Source: DATJFH01 sp035495815
Lineage (GTDB): Bacteria > Acidobacteriota > Terriglobia > Bryobacterales > Bryobacteraceae
DNA: 16,192 bases
Direction of reading: 5' to 3'
NCBI GenBank assembly: GCA_035495815.1
Contig: DATJFH010000289.1
Span: forward strand, 1-16,192
Shown: one piece after another, positions 7,389 through 14,357 of the stretch
Layout: each line of letters opens with the position of its first letter
Position numbering within the stretch: position 1 is the stretch's first letter
Translations under genes and position numbers: made by a program
Notes under the pieces: model-generated
Database searches by the model: none
The model's input: the letters and a program-made list of their open reading frames with translations, nothing else
Told to the model about the DNA's origin: nothing

Positions 7389-8264
7389 CTACTGCGCCAG
7401 CTGGTTGGCGGGTCCGAGCGGATAAGAGCCGGGGAGACCCGACGAAATCGACGTCGCATTGGAGTCGCAGGTCGGATGGCCGTAGCCGCTCGGGCTGACC
7501 TGCTGGCCGGTGCCGCGGTCAACGAAGATATCGTTGATGATGTTGTCGTTATTGGCCACGATAGCCGTGCCCGTGGAGCTGATTCCGTTCGTGGGTCCTG
7601 CCGAAACGCCGTTCGGGACGTTATCCAGGTTCAGCAGATCCCTCACCTTCCAGGCGATGATGTGATCCGTGCACGACGTATCGCCGCTCACGCCCAGACC
7701 GCCCACGAGCTTCTTGCTGGTCTGTTTGTACAGCGCCAGCCCGCCGCCGAAAACGTTGACGCCGCCCACCTGCTTGCCCACCAGCGGATCGTTCTCCTGG
7801 CCGTACAGGGCGGTAGAGCCGGTGTAAGCGACGCTGGTGTCGACCGGGTTGCTGAATTGCAATCCGAACAGCGTGCCGCCGTTCTGCGTCGCCGCGAATA
7901 GATTGGCGGTGGACAGGGCGAAGCCCGGTAGACTGAATGCATTCGCCGTGCTCGCTTTTTGGGCCGAGATGACCCGGCTGCCGGGCCACTGATCTCCGCG
8001 GCTGGCGCCGCTGAAGGCGACGGCGCAGACATATCCGTCCCGGTTGACCAGGGTTGCCCACATGTGGAAGCCGAGGCCGCCGTTCTTTTGGGCCTGGGCC
8101 GCCACCAGTGCTTTCTTCAGATCCGCGTGCGACGGGAGCTCGCTGCAATCCGTTCCGGCGCCCGGAGTCGGCGGGGTTGTGGTCTGGGCGAAGAGTGAAG
8201 TGGAAGCCAGTGTGAAAATGGCCGCGACTTTGGCGGCCGTCTTTTTGTTGACGTTTTTCAGCAT
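7389..8264 (-). CDS. Exported haem-binding protein of the HbpS/GlcG (DUF336) type
   Basis: The 291-residue product has a signal peptide (cleavage near SLFA-QTTT, residue 26). The body follows the HbpS/GlcG pattern: LKKALVAAQAQK (49-60), TLVNRDGYVCAVAFSGA (71-87), a helix with SAQKASTANAF (100-110), then GGGLALY (173-179) and the hallmark VGGLGVSGDTSCTDH (187-201). The family includes haem-degrading and haem-sensing proteins and GlcG. Haem binding here is inferred from the family. It is about twice the length of simple cytoplasmic members, with an extended middle and a C-terminal tail. Four cysteines (40, 80, 198, 266) could form two disulfides in the periplasm. The gene is separated from the TolC-type gene by 152 bp, which hold a plausible own promoter, and from RNase J by 70 bp. 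The start is a single clear ATG after a run of seven A. Confidence 0.82.
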   Translation of the reverse strand: MLKNVNKKTAAKVAAIFTLASTSLFAQTTTPPTPGAGTDCSELPSHADLKKALVAAQAQKNGGLGFHMWATLVNRDGYVCAVAFSGASRGDQWPGSRVISAQKASTANAFSLPGFALSTANLFAATQNGGTLFGLQFSNPVDTSVAYTGSTALYGQENDPLVGKQVGGVNVFGGGLALYKQTSKKLVGGLGVSGDTSCTDHIIAWKVRDLLNLDNVPNGVSAGPTNGISSTGTAIVANNDNIINDIFVDRGTGQQVSPSGYGHPTCDSNATSISSGLPGSYPLGPANQLAQ

Positions 8265-8383
8265 GTCTTTTTTTCGCGAGATTGCTACGCCTCTATTTTC
8301 GAATTTTCCGCAGGGCAGACCCGTGCGCGTAAAACGGGAACGGGGGACGCCTTTTTTCGAATCAACCCTGGGAAGTCTTTTTC

Positions 8384-8411
8384 ATAGTAACAGATACAGA
8401 GAAGCGGTAAA
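8384..8411 (-). promoter_or_regulatory. Possible promoter for the HbpS-like gene
   Basis: On the - strand TTTACC (8411-8406) and TACTAT (8389-8384) are separated by 16 bases, an acceptable though imperfect sigma-70 layout (four of six matches each). Transcription would start near 8376 and give a leader of about 110 bases before ATG 8264. The box starts 6 bp after the TolC-type stop codon. The rest of the 152-bp gap is AT-richer than its surroundings and shows no clear terminator. Confidence 0.35.
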
Positions 8412-8416
8412 CGACC

Positions 8417-9778
8417 TCAGCGGACCACGCCGATCTGGTAGTTCAACACCGATCTCTGGATCTGGTACTCATAGCGCGCGCTGGCCCCGGCGATTTCCGC
8501 CGACGTCTTGTTGAGCTGCGCCTGGCTCAGCTCCACGATCGAGCTCAAGCCGAGATCGTACCGTGCCTGGGCCAGGTCGAGCGACTTGGTGGCCTGCTCG
8601 AGCAACTCGGCGGTCACCGCCATGCGCTGGTGCGCCGTGGTCGCGTTCAGCCAGGCGACCTCCACGTCGCGCCGGATCCGGTTCTGCAGATCCTTGATCT
8701 GCTGCTGGACCGCCTGGGCCCTCAGGTCGGCCTCCGTGCGCCGCGCGGCGAACAGGCGGCCGTTGAAGATCGGGATATTCAGATTGACGCCGGCCGCGCC
8801 GTAGCGGTCCGGCAACTGCGAGGCGTGCGTCGGGATATACCCCACCGAGCCTAGAGCCGCCAGCGTCGGGCGGCTGAGATCCCGCTCCGCCTCGGCGAAC
8901 TTCTTCGCCGCTTCTGCTTCCAGGCGCAGCTGCGCCAGATCGGGACGCGCCGTGAGAGCGGAGGCTCCCAGCGCCGACGGGTCCGGATCGAGCGCCGGCG
9001 GTAATGGCTCGTCCGTCAGTACGAACGTATGAGGCTCCGGATAGCCCAGCGCCATGGAAAGATCGGCGAACGTGGCCCTGATCTCGTTCTGCGCGCTGAT
9101 CAGCAGCAGCTTGGCCTCCGACAGGTTCACGTTGGCGAAGCTCAGATCCAGCTCGGATTTCAATTTGCTCTGCGCCAGCGCGGAGACCTGATCGACGCTG
9201 GTCTGCCGCGCGCTGACGGTCTGCTGGGCGACCCGCGACACCGACTGCGCCCGAAGGGCCGCGAAGTAGGCGCGGTCCACCTGGACCACCACGTCCGCCC
9301 GCGTCGCCTTCACGGTTTCGCTCTGCCCCCGGGCGCGCAGGCTCGCGCTCTCGGTGAGGTTGCTCGTCCGTCCGAAGTCCGTGATGAGCTGGCTGCCCGT
9401 GACCCCCCCTGCCAGGCGGTTATAAATGATGGGATTGTTCAGGGCGCCGGCCGCCAGCCGGCTGTTCGACAGCGCGCCGGCGCCGGTCACGCTTCCGAAA
9501 AAGGTCGGCAGCCGGGCGGACCGGACTTCGAGCACCACCTGGTTGGCCGCCAGCTGGTTGAGCAGCGAGACCGAGACCCGCGGGTGGTTCTTCAGCGCGA
9601 TGTCTTCGGCTTCGCGGAGAGTGAGCTTGTCCTGCGCCGTCAGCGTGGAGAGCAGCAGCGGGAGCAGCGTGACCCGCGCCGAAAAGCGGCCCCGGCCGTT
9701 CGCCCGCCCCGGCTGGCCCCAACCCCTCCCCCGCCTGCCCTCCGGACCGGTGGGCGCCGGCCGCGACGCTACTCTCAT
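8417..9778 (-). CDS. TolC-type outer-membrane efflux channel
   Basis: The 453-residue protein belongs to the outer-membrane factor (OEP/TolC) family. After the signal region come LTLREAEDIALKNHP, two related halves rich in long Ala/Gln/Leu helices, and typical late motifs ARPDLAQLRLEAEAA, AAGVNLNIPIFNGR and ARYDLGLSSIVELSQAQL. It would form the trimeric exit duct for the RND pump encoded just before it. ATG 9778 overlaps the pump's stop as ATGA and has an AGAGG-like ribosome site. No other ATG, GTG or TTG start precedes the conserved region. The odd part is the N-terminus: about 35 residues with nine Arg and many Gly/Pro precede a normal hydrophobic core (VTLLPLLLSTLTA-Q), giving an unusually long signal-peptide n-region. 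The codons of this extension contain a G-quadruplex motif. Confidence 0.9.
   Translation of the reverse strand: MRVASRPAPTGPEGRRGRGWGQPGRANGRGRFSARVTLLPLLLSTLTAQDKLTLREAEDIALKNHPRVSVSLLNQLAANQVVLEVRSARLPTFFGSVTGAGALSNSRLAAGALNNPIIYNRLAGGVTGSQLITDFGRTSNLTESASLRARGQSETVKATRADVVVQVDRAYFAALRAQSVSRVAQQTVSARQTSVDQVSALAQSKLKSELDLSFANVNLSEAKLLLISAQNEIRATFADLSMALGYPEPHTFVLTDEPLPPALDPDPSALGASALTARPDLAQLRLEAEAAKKFAEAERDLSRPTLAALGSVGYIPTHASQLPDRYGAAGVNLNIPIFNGRLFAARRTEADLRAQAVQQQIKDLQNRIRRDVEVAWLNATTAHQRMAVTAELLEQATKSLDLAQARYDLGLSSIVELSQAQLNKTSAEIAGASARYEYQIQRSVLNYQIGVVR
9707..9732 (-). other. G-quadruplex motif in the 5' coding region of the TolC-type gene
   Basis: On the - (coding) strand four G-runs of 5, 4, 4 and 4 bases are joined by loops of 1 (A), 2 (TT) and 6 (CCAGCC) bases. 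This meets the usual G3+N1-7 rule with room to spare. It occupies codons 16-24, so it could fold in the mRNA as well as in the DNA. Confidence 0.7.
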
Positions 9779-12700
9779 TGCGCCTCTGCCTGGCGCTTTC
9801 CGTGGACCAGGAAGTAGGCCGCGGGCACGATGAAAACCGTCAGTACCACCGACACGCTCAATCCTCCGATGATCGCCCGGGCCAGCGGCGCGTACGCTTC
9901 ACTGCCGGCGCCGAGCTTCATCGCCATCGGCAGCAGTCCGAAGATCGTCGCCAGCGACGTCATCAGCACCGGACGCAGGCGCACCCGGCAGGCCGTGGCC
10001 ACCGCGTCGCCCACGCTCATCCCGTCCGCCCGCAGCCGCGTCGTGAACTCCACGATCAGGATGCTGTTCGACACCACGATCCCCACCATCATCACCACCC
10101 CCATCAGCGATTGCACGTTGAGAGTAGTGTTCGTAAGATGTAGCGTCACCAGCACTCCCGAGAGACCCATCGGCACCGCCAGCAGGATCAGCATCGGATC
10201 GAGAAAGGACTTGAACTGCGCCACCAGCACCAGGTACAGCAGCACGATGGACAATAACAGGCCCAGGCCGAAGCTGCGGAACGATGCCCGCATGCCTTGC
10301 ACCATGCCGCGCAGGTCGACGCGCACGCCCTCCGGAATCTTCTCCCCGGCCACGATCTCGTCGATCGCCGCCGCTACCTTCCCCAGGTCCTCGCCCGCCA
10401 GCCCCACGTAAATATCGATCACGCGCCGCAGTTGGTAATGGTCTACCTCGCTCGGCGCCAGCGAGCGGGTAATGTGGGTGACCGCGTCCAGCCGCGCCGG
10501 ATCCATGTGCCCGGCCGAACGCAGCGGAATCGACTTTAGATCGTTCAGCGTGCGCACCTGGGATTCCGGATACTGCACCGTCAGCATATAATCGTTGCCG
10601 CTCTTCGGATCCACCCAGTAACTGGGTGCGATCATCTGGTTCGAAGTCAGCGCCGTGATCACGTTGCTGATCACTTCCCGCTGGCTTAAGCCGATCTGGC
10701 CGGCGCGAATGCGATCGATGTTCACTCGCAGCGCGGGCGAATCGAGATCCTGAGGGATCAGCAGATCGCTCACGCCCGGAATCTGCTTGATTTTGGCCGC
10801 GATACGCTGCGCCACTTCCAGATCGGTCTTCGTGTTCGAGCCGCTGACCTGCACGTCGATCGGAGCCGGAAGTCCCAGGTTGAGCACCGCATCCACCAGG
10901 CCGCCCGACTGGAAGTAGGCCGTCATCTGCGGCAGTTCCGCCGCCAGCCGCTTTCGCACCCGGTCCATGTATTCATAGCTTCCGATTCGGTGATCGTCCT
11001 TCAGGCTCACCTGGACGAAAGCCGTATGCTGCGCCGAGTTGGTCGTGTACATCGCGGAAAAATCCGGGGTGATTCCGATGTTCGATACGATCATCCCCAG
11101 ATCTTCCTCGGAAACCACCTTGCGGACCAGATCCTCGACCCGCCCCACGTCCTTTTCGGTGACTTCGAGCCGCGTGCCCGCAGGCGCCTTGAGATTGATC
11201 ACGAACTGGCCCGCGTCCGTGCGCGGGAAGAAGGAGACTCCGAGCAGAGGGTAGAGCGCGAGGCTGACGCCGAACAGCCCCAGCAGGCCGATCAGCACGC
11301 TCGCCGGGAACCGCAGCGTGGGCTTGAGCGCCGCCGTGTAGCCGTCGAGCATGGCCGTGAAACGCCTGTTGAACCAGCCGTTGAATCCCCCTCCGTGAGC
11401 GCCGTGCGGCTGTGCCGCCTTGATGTACCGGGCGCAGAACAGCGGCACGACCGTCATGGCCACGAAATATGATGCGCCCAGGGAAAGGACCACGGCCAGC
11501 GCCAGCGCCGTAAAGAGGAACTTGCTCACTCCGTACAGAAAAGTGACCGGGAAGAACACCACCGCGGTGGTCAGTGTGGCGGCGAGCACCGGCAGCGCCA
11601 CTTCCGCCCCCCCCTTGTGCGCGGCTACCTCCGGCGGCTCGCCCAGCTCCAGGCGCCGGAAAATGTTTTCCAGCACCACCACTGAATTGTCGATCAGACG
11701 CGAGAAGGCCAGCGCCAGTCCCCCCAGGATCATCGTGTTGATCGAGCCGCCGCCGAGCGCCAGCAGAATGAATGTCGCCAGCGCGGAGAGCGGGATCGAG
11801 AGAAACACCGCCACCGTCGCCCGCAGGCTACCCAGGAAGATGAGGATCATCAGCGACGTGAGGAACAGCCCGATGGCTCCCTCGTGCAACAGAGTCTCGA
11901 TGGCGGTCTTCACGAACGCCGACTGGTCGAACACCACCCGCGTCACCAGCTGCTTGGGGACGTCCGTGAGCTTCGACACCGCCTCCTTGATGCCCTCGAC
12001 GACCGCGATCGTATTGGTGTCGCCGCCCTGTTTGAGCACGGGCAGATACACGGACTTCTGCCCGTCCACCCGCACCACGTTGGTCTGGATCTGCTCGGCG
12101 TCTTTCGCCGTTCCCACGTCCGACACCGTAACCGGCGCCTGTCCCACCGTCTTCAGCGGCAGCGCGCTGATGTCGCGGACGTCGCGCAGCTGGGCGTTGG
12201 TGTAGATGCTGTAGTCCAGCGTGCCGATCCGCACGTCTCCCGAAGGGAAGATGAGATTGGAATCGTTGACCGCGCGGACCACGTCCATGGGGCTCAACTG
12301 GTGCGCTTCCAGTTTGAGCGGGTCCACGTATACCATGATCTGGCGGTACTTGCCGCCGAACGGCTGCGGCACCGATGCCCCCGGCACATTGGCTACCTGG
12401 TTGCGAACCGTGTATTGGCCCAGGTCGCGCAGGTTGGTCTCGTTGAGGCCTTCGCCCTTCAGCGTGATCAGGCATACCGGCAGGCTCGAGGCGTCGAATT
12501 TCAGCACGACCGGCGGCAGCGTGCCCGGCGGCAGGCGCCGCAGGTTCGCCATGGCCAGGTTGGAGATCATGGAAACGGCCGAATCGGCGTTCGAGCCGGG
12601 CTGGAAGTAAATCTTGATCAGGCTGACCCCGGGAAGCGACCGCGACTCGATGTGATCGATGCCGCTGCCCAGCGTGAAAAAGCGCTCGAAGCGCCCCGTA

Positions 12701-12882
12701 ATGCTGGTCTCGATCTGCTCCGGCGGCATGCCCGAATAGAACGTCGCTACCACTACCACCGGGATGTTCATGGCCGGGAACATGTCCACCGGCATGCGCG
12801 ACAGGCTCGTCACACCCACCACCATGATCATCAGGCAGATCACGATGATGAAGTACGGATTCTGGATGGCGAACCGCGACAT
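9775..12882 (-). CDS. RND efflux pump inner-membrane subunit (AcrB/HAE1-like)
   Basis: The 1035-residue protein has the standard RND length and layout: TM1 near residues 10-30, a large periplasmic loop (PVDMFPAMNIP, then the porter domain), TM2-6 at about 335-480, TM7 near 528-548, a second loop, and TM8-12 at about 868-1025. It would drive drug, dye or metabolite export with proton energy. TM4 reads LAFSRLIDNSVVVLENIFR. Against AcrB, the first relay Asp is kept (D398), the second is Asn (N399), and an Arg (R395) stands three residues before. The TM10 Lys position is Ser (GIVVSNSILIVEF, S938). The TM11 RLRPVLMTSLA stretch is conserved. Related Asn/non-Lys versions occur in some Gram-positive-type RND pumps, so it need not be inactive. 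The gene starts inside the adaptor's stop (TGATG) and its stop overlaps the channel start. Confidence 0.93.
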   Translation of the reverse strand: MSRFAIQNPYFIIVICLMIMVVGVTSLSRMPVDMFPAMNIPVVVVATFYSGMPPEQIETSITGRFERFFTLGSGIDHIESRSLPGVSLIKIYFQPGSNADSAVSMISNLAMANLRRLPPGTLPPVVLKFDASSLPVCLITLKGEGLNETNLRDLGQYTVRNQVANVPGASVPQPFGGKYRQIMVYVDPLKLEAHQLSPMDVVRAVNDSNLIFPSGDVRIGTLDYSIYTNAQLRDVRDISALPLKTVGQAPVTVSDVGTAKDAEQIQTNVVRVDGQKSVYLPVLKQGGDTNTIAVVEGIKEAVSKLTDVPKQLVTRVVFDQSAFVKTAIETLLHEGAIGLFLTSLMILIFLGSLRATVAVFLSIPLSALATFILLALGGGSINTMILGGLALAFSRLIDNSVVVLENIFRRLELGEPPEVAAHKGGAEVALPVLAATLTTAVVFFPVTFLYGVSKFLFTALALAVVLSLGASYFVAMTVVPLFCARYIKAAQPHGAHGGGFNGWFNRRFTAMLDGYTAALKPTLRFPASVLIGLLGLFGVSLALYPLLGVSFFPRTDAGQFVINLKAPAGTRLEVTEKDVGRVEDLVRKVVSEEDLGMIVSNIGITPDFSAMYTTNSAQHTAFVQVSLKDDHRIGSYEYMDRVRKRLAAELPQMTAYFQSGGLVDAVLNLGLPAPIDVQVSGSNTKTDLEVAQRIAAKIKQIPGVSDLLIPQDLDSPALRVNIDRIRAGQIGLSQREVISNVITALTSNQMIAPSYWVDPKSGNDYMLTVQYPESQVRTLNDLKSIPLRSAGHMDPARLDAVTHITRSLAPSEVDHYQLRRVIDIYVGLAGEDLGKVAAAIDEIVAGEKIPEGVRVDLRGMVQGMRASFRSFGLGLLLSIVLLYLVLVAQFKSFLDPMLILLAVPMGLSGVLVTLHLTNTTLNVQSLMGVVMMVGIVVSNSILIVEFTTRLRADGMSVGDAVATACRVRLRPVLMTSLATIFGLLPMAMKLGAGSEAYAPLARAIIGGLSVSVVLTVFIVPAAYFLVHGKRQAEAQ

Positions 12883-14102
12883 CAGCGCGTATCCCCGGCG
12901 ATCGTCTGGATCACCTTCGGCTCCACCCGCTGGCCCGTTTTCACCGCGCCCCGGCCGGCCACCACTACCAGTTCGCCCCGTTCCAGTCCCGAGAGGACTT
13001 CCACCCTTTCGGCCGATTCGAGGCCCAGTTGTATTGGTCGATCCTCGATCTTCTTATCCTTGTTCACGATGAATACCGACGGTCTGCTGTCGTGATTGGC
13101 TACGGCGGCCGACGGCACGGTCAGCACGTTTTCGCGGTGAGCCAGGGTGAGCGTCGTGGAGGCGTACATGCCGGGCATCAGGACCAGCCCGGGGTTCGGT
13201 ACATCGACCTCTGTCTCCATGGTGCGGGTGGCCGACTGCACCTTGCCGGTAAAACGCGCGATCCGGCCCGGAAACGACCGTTTGAGCGAATCCACCGAGA
13301 CCATCACGGGAGCGCCCACCCGGATCGTGGGAACGATCGACTCCGGAACCGGAAGCACGAGCCGCAGGCGATCGACCTGCGAAATGCGGACCACCGGCAT
13401 CGCCTGAGTCTGCGATGCGGTGCCCGCCTGGATCATGGCCCCGGTGTCCGCGTAGCGCCGCGTCACCACCCCGGCGAACGGCGCCGTGATTTGCGAATAC
13501 GCCTCCAGCGTCTTGATACGCTGGCGCGTGGCCTTCGAGGCCGATACCTGCTCCTCCGACGCCGTGATGCCCGCCTCGGCGGCCGCAATCTGCGCTTCCG
13601 ATACCCGGTCCCGGGCCTGCGCTTCGTCGATCTCCTGCTGGGCCACCAGGTTCGGCCGCGTCTTGCTGACGCTGGCCAGCCGGCCATACGCCAGGTGCGA
13701 CATCTCGTGCGAGAACTTCGCACGCTGCAGCTCCCCGCGCGCCTGCATGAGCTGCGCTTCGCTGCGCTTCTCATTCGCCTGCGCGTGCGCCAGTTCGTCC
13801 GCCATCTCGGGGATTTCCAGCGTCGCCAGGAGCTGTCCCTGGGTAACCCGGTCCCCCACGTCCACCCTGATCTCCTTCAGATAACCGGCCACTTTCGCGT
13901 GTACTTCCACTTCCTGGTACGGGCGGAACTCCGCCGTCAGCGTCAGGTCGTTCGTCAGGCTGCCGGTACCGGCTTCGGTAACCGCCACCACCGGTGGTCC
14001 GGCGGAATGGGCATTCGCTTCGACCTTGGACGAGCGTGAGCATGAGGCCAGCGAGACCGCGCAAACGAAGACTGCCAGAGTTTCAAGTCCGATCTGACGC
14101 AA
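12882..14102 (-). CDS. RND periplasmic adaptor lipoprotein (membrane fusion protein)
   Basis: This 406-residue protein has a lipoprotein signal (LASC, Cys21 lipidated). The adaptor order follows: a beta-barrel/lipoyl half (FRPYQEVEVHAKVAGYLKEI, VGDRVTQGQLLATLE), a long alpha-helical hairpin of about residues 100-205, the second lipoyl half (ITAPFAGVVTRRYADTGAMI), a beta-barrel (LVLPVPESIVPTIRVGAPV) and a membrane-proximal domain (LTVPSAAV, LGLESAERVEVLSGLERGELVVV). It would link the RND pump to the TolC-type channel from the inner membrane. The start is TTG 14102. It is forced from upstream by an in-frame TGA at 14111-14109, and GGTGA six bases before the TTG can serve as ribosome site. An ATG at 14115 is in another frame. 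It is the first gene of the three-gene operon; no regulator gene is next to it. Confidence 0.92.
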   Translation of the reverse strand: MRQIGLETLAVFVCAVSLASCSRSSKVEANAHSAGPPVVAVTEAGTGSLTNDLTLTAEFRPYQEVEVHAKVAGYLKEIRVDVGDRVTQGQLLATLEIPEMADELAHAQANEKRSEAQLMQARGELQRAKFSHEMSHLAYGRLASVSKTRPNLVAQQEIDEAQARDRVSEAQIAAAEAGITASEEQVSASKATRQRIKTLEAYSQITAPFAGVVTRRYADTGAMIQAGTASQTQAMPVVRISQVDRLRLVLPVPESIVPTIRVGAPVMVSVDSLKRSFPGRIARFTGKVQSATRTMETEVDVPNPGLVLMPGMYASTTLTLAHRENVLTVPSAAVANHDSRPSVFIVNKDKKIEDRPIQLGLESAERVEVLSGLERGELVVVAGRGAVKTGQRVEPKVIQTIAGDTR

Positions 14103-14131
14103 GGGTGTTCACCATGAGTTACTTCAGCATA

Positions 14132-14158
14132 GGATAGGGCCCCCGGGCCGGGGTATCC
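14132..14158. repeat. Imperfect GC-rich inverted repeat upstream of the efflux operon
   Basis: GGATA (14132-14136) pairs with TATCC (14154-14158), and CCCCG (14141-14145) with CGGGG (14149-14153); a GGGC bulge lies on one side. It sits 30-56 bp before the adaptor start codon. No T-run follows it on the - strand. It may be a leader hairpin or an operator of the efflux operon, and it resembles the palindrome at 7343-7367. Confidence 0.5.
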
Positions 14159-14357
14159 CTTCTTTAAGGTATTTGTTCGCTTTCAGGTCAAAATCCTGTA
14201 AGTCCTTCATTAGAGGCGCAGATCCGGCTTTCCCTTTTGAAAAGCCGCGTAGCGCGGGTGCGCTGTCGCCTGTCGAAGCAGCCGCTCGAACTTCTGGACA
14301 GCCGGACCGGAACCACCAGTTTACCCGGAACAAGTCGGATTGAAAACGTGCCGGACC
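14159..14357. other. Intergenic segment with low GC, no gene recognised
   Basis: The gap between the propeller gene stop and the efflux operon is 255 bp. Positions 14161-14220 are only 40% GC (24 of 60, counted by hand), far below the coding DNA around. A 7-bp stem CGGCTTT/AAAGCCG (14225-14231 with 14241-14247) lies beside it, without a T-run. A TTGACC box (- strand, 14191-14186) with TTAAAG 18 bases on could be a weak promoter for the efflux operon. Short open frames on the - strand (14124-14333, 14188-14373) have no start signals or recognisable motifs, and I do not call them genes. The segment could be the promoter region, a decayed repeat or a small RNA. Confidence 0.4.

Noticed and set aside
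5474..7498. A 674-codon open frame on the + strand opposite RNase J and part of the oxidase
   Set aside because: It is rich in Arg, His, Pro and Asp with no domain, and it lies antisense to a gene with every RNase J motif. High third-position GC on the - strand leaves the complementary frame free of stops.
11884..13095. A 403-codon + strand frame opposite the RND pump start
   Set aside because: His/Arg/Asp-rich with no motif, antisense to the well-supported pump and adaptor genes.
14225..14247. Hairpin CGGCTTT/AAAGCCG considered as an intrinsic terminator of the propeller operon
   Set aside because: No T-run follows on either strand, and the stem is short.
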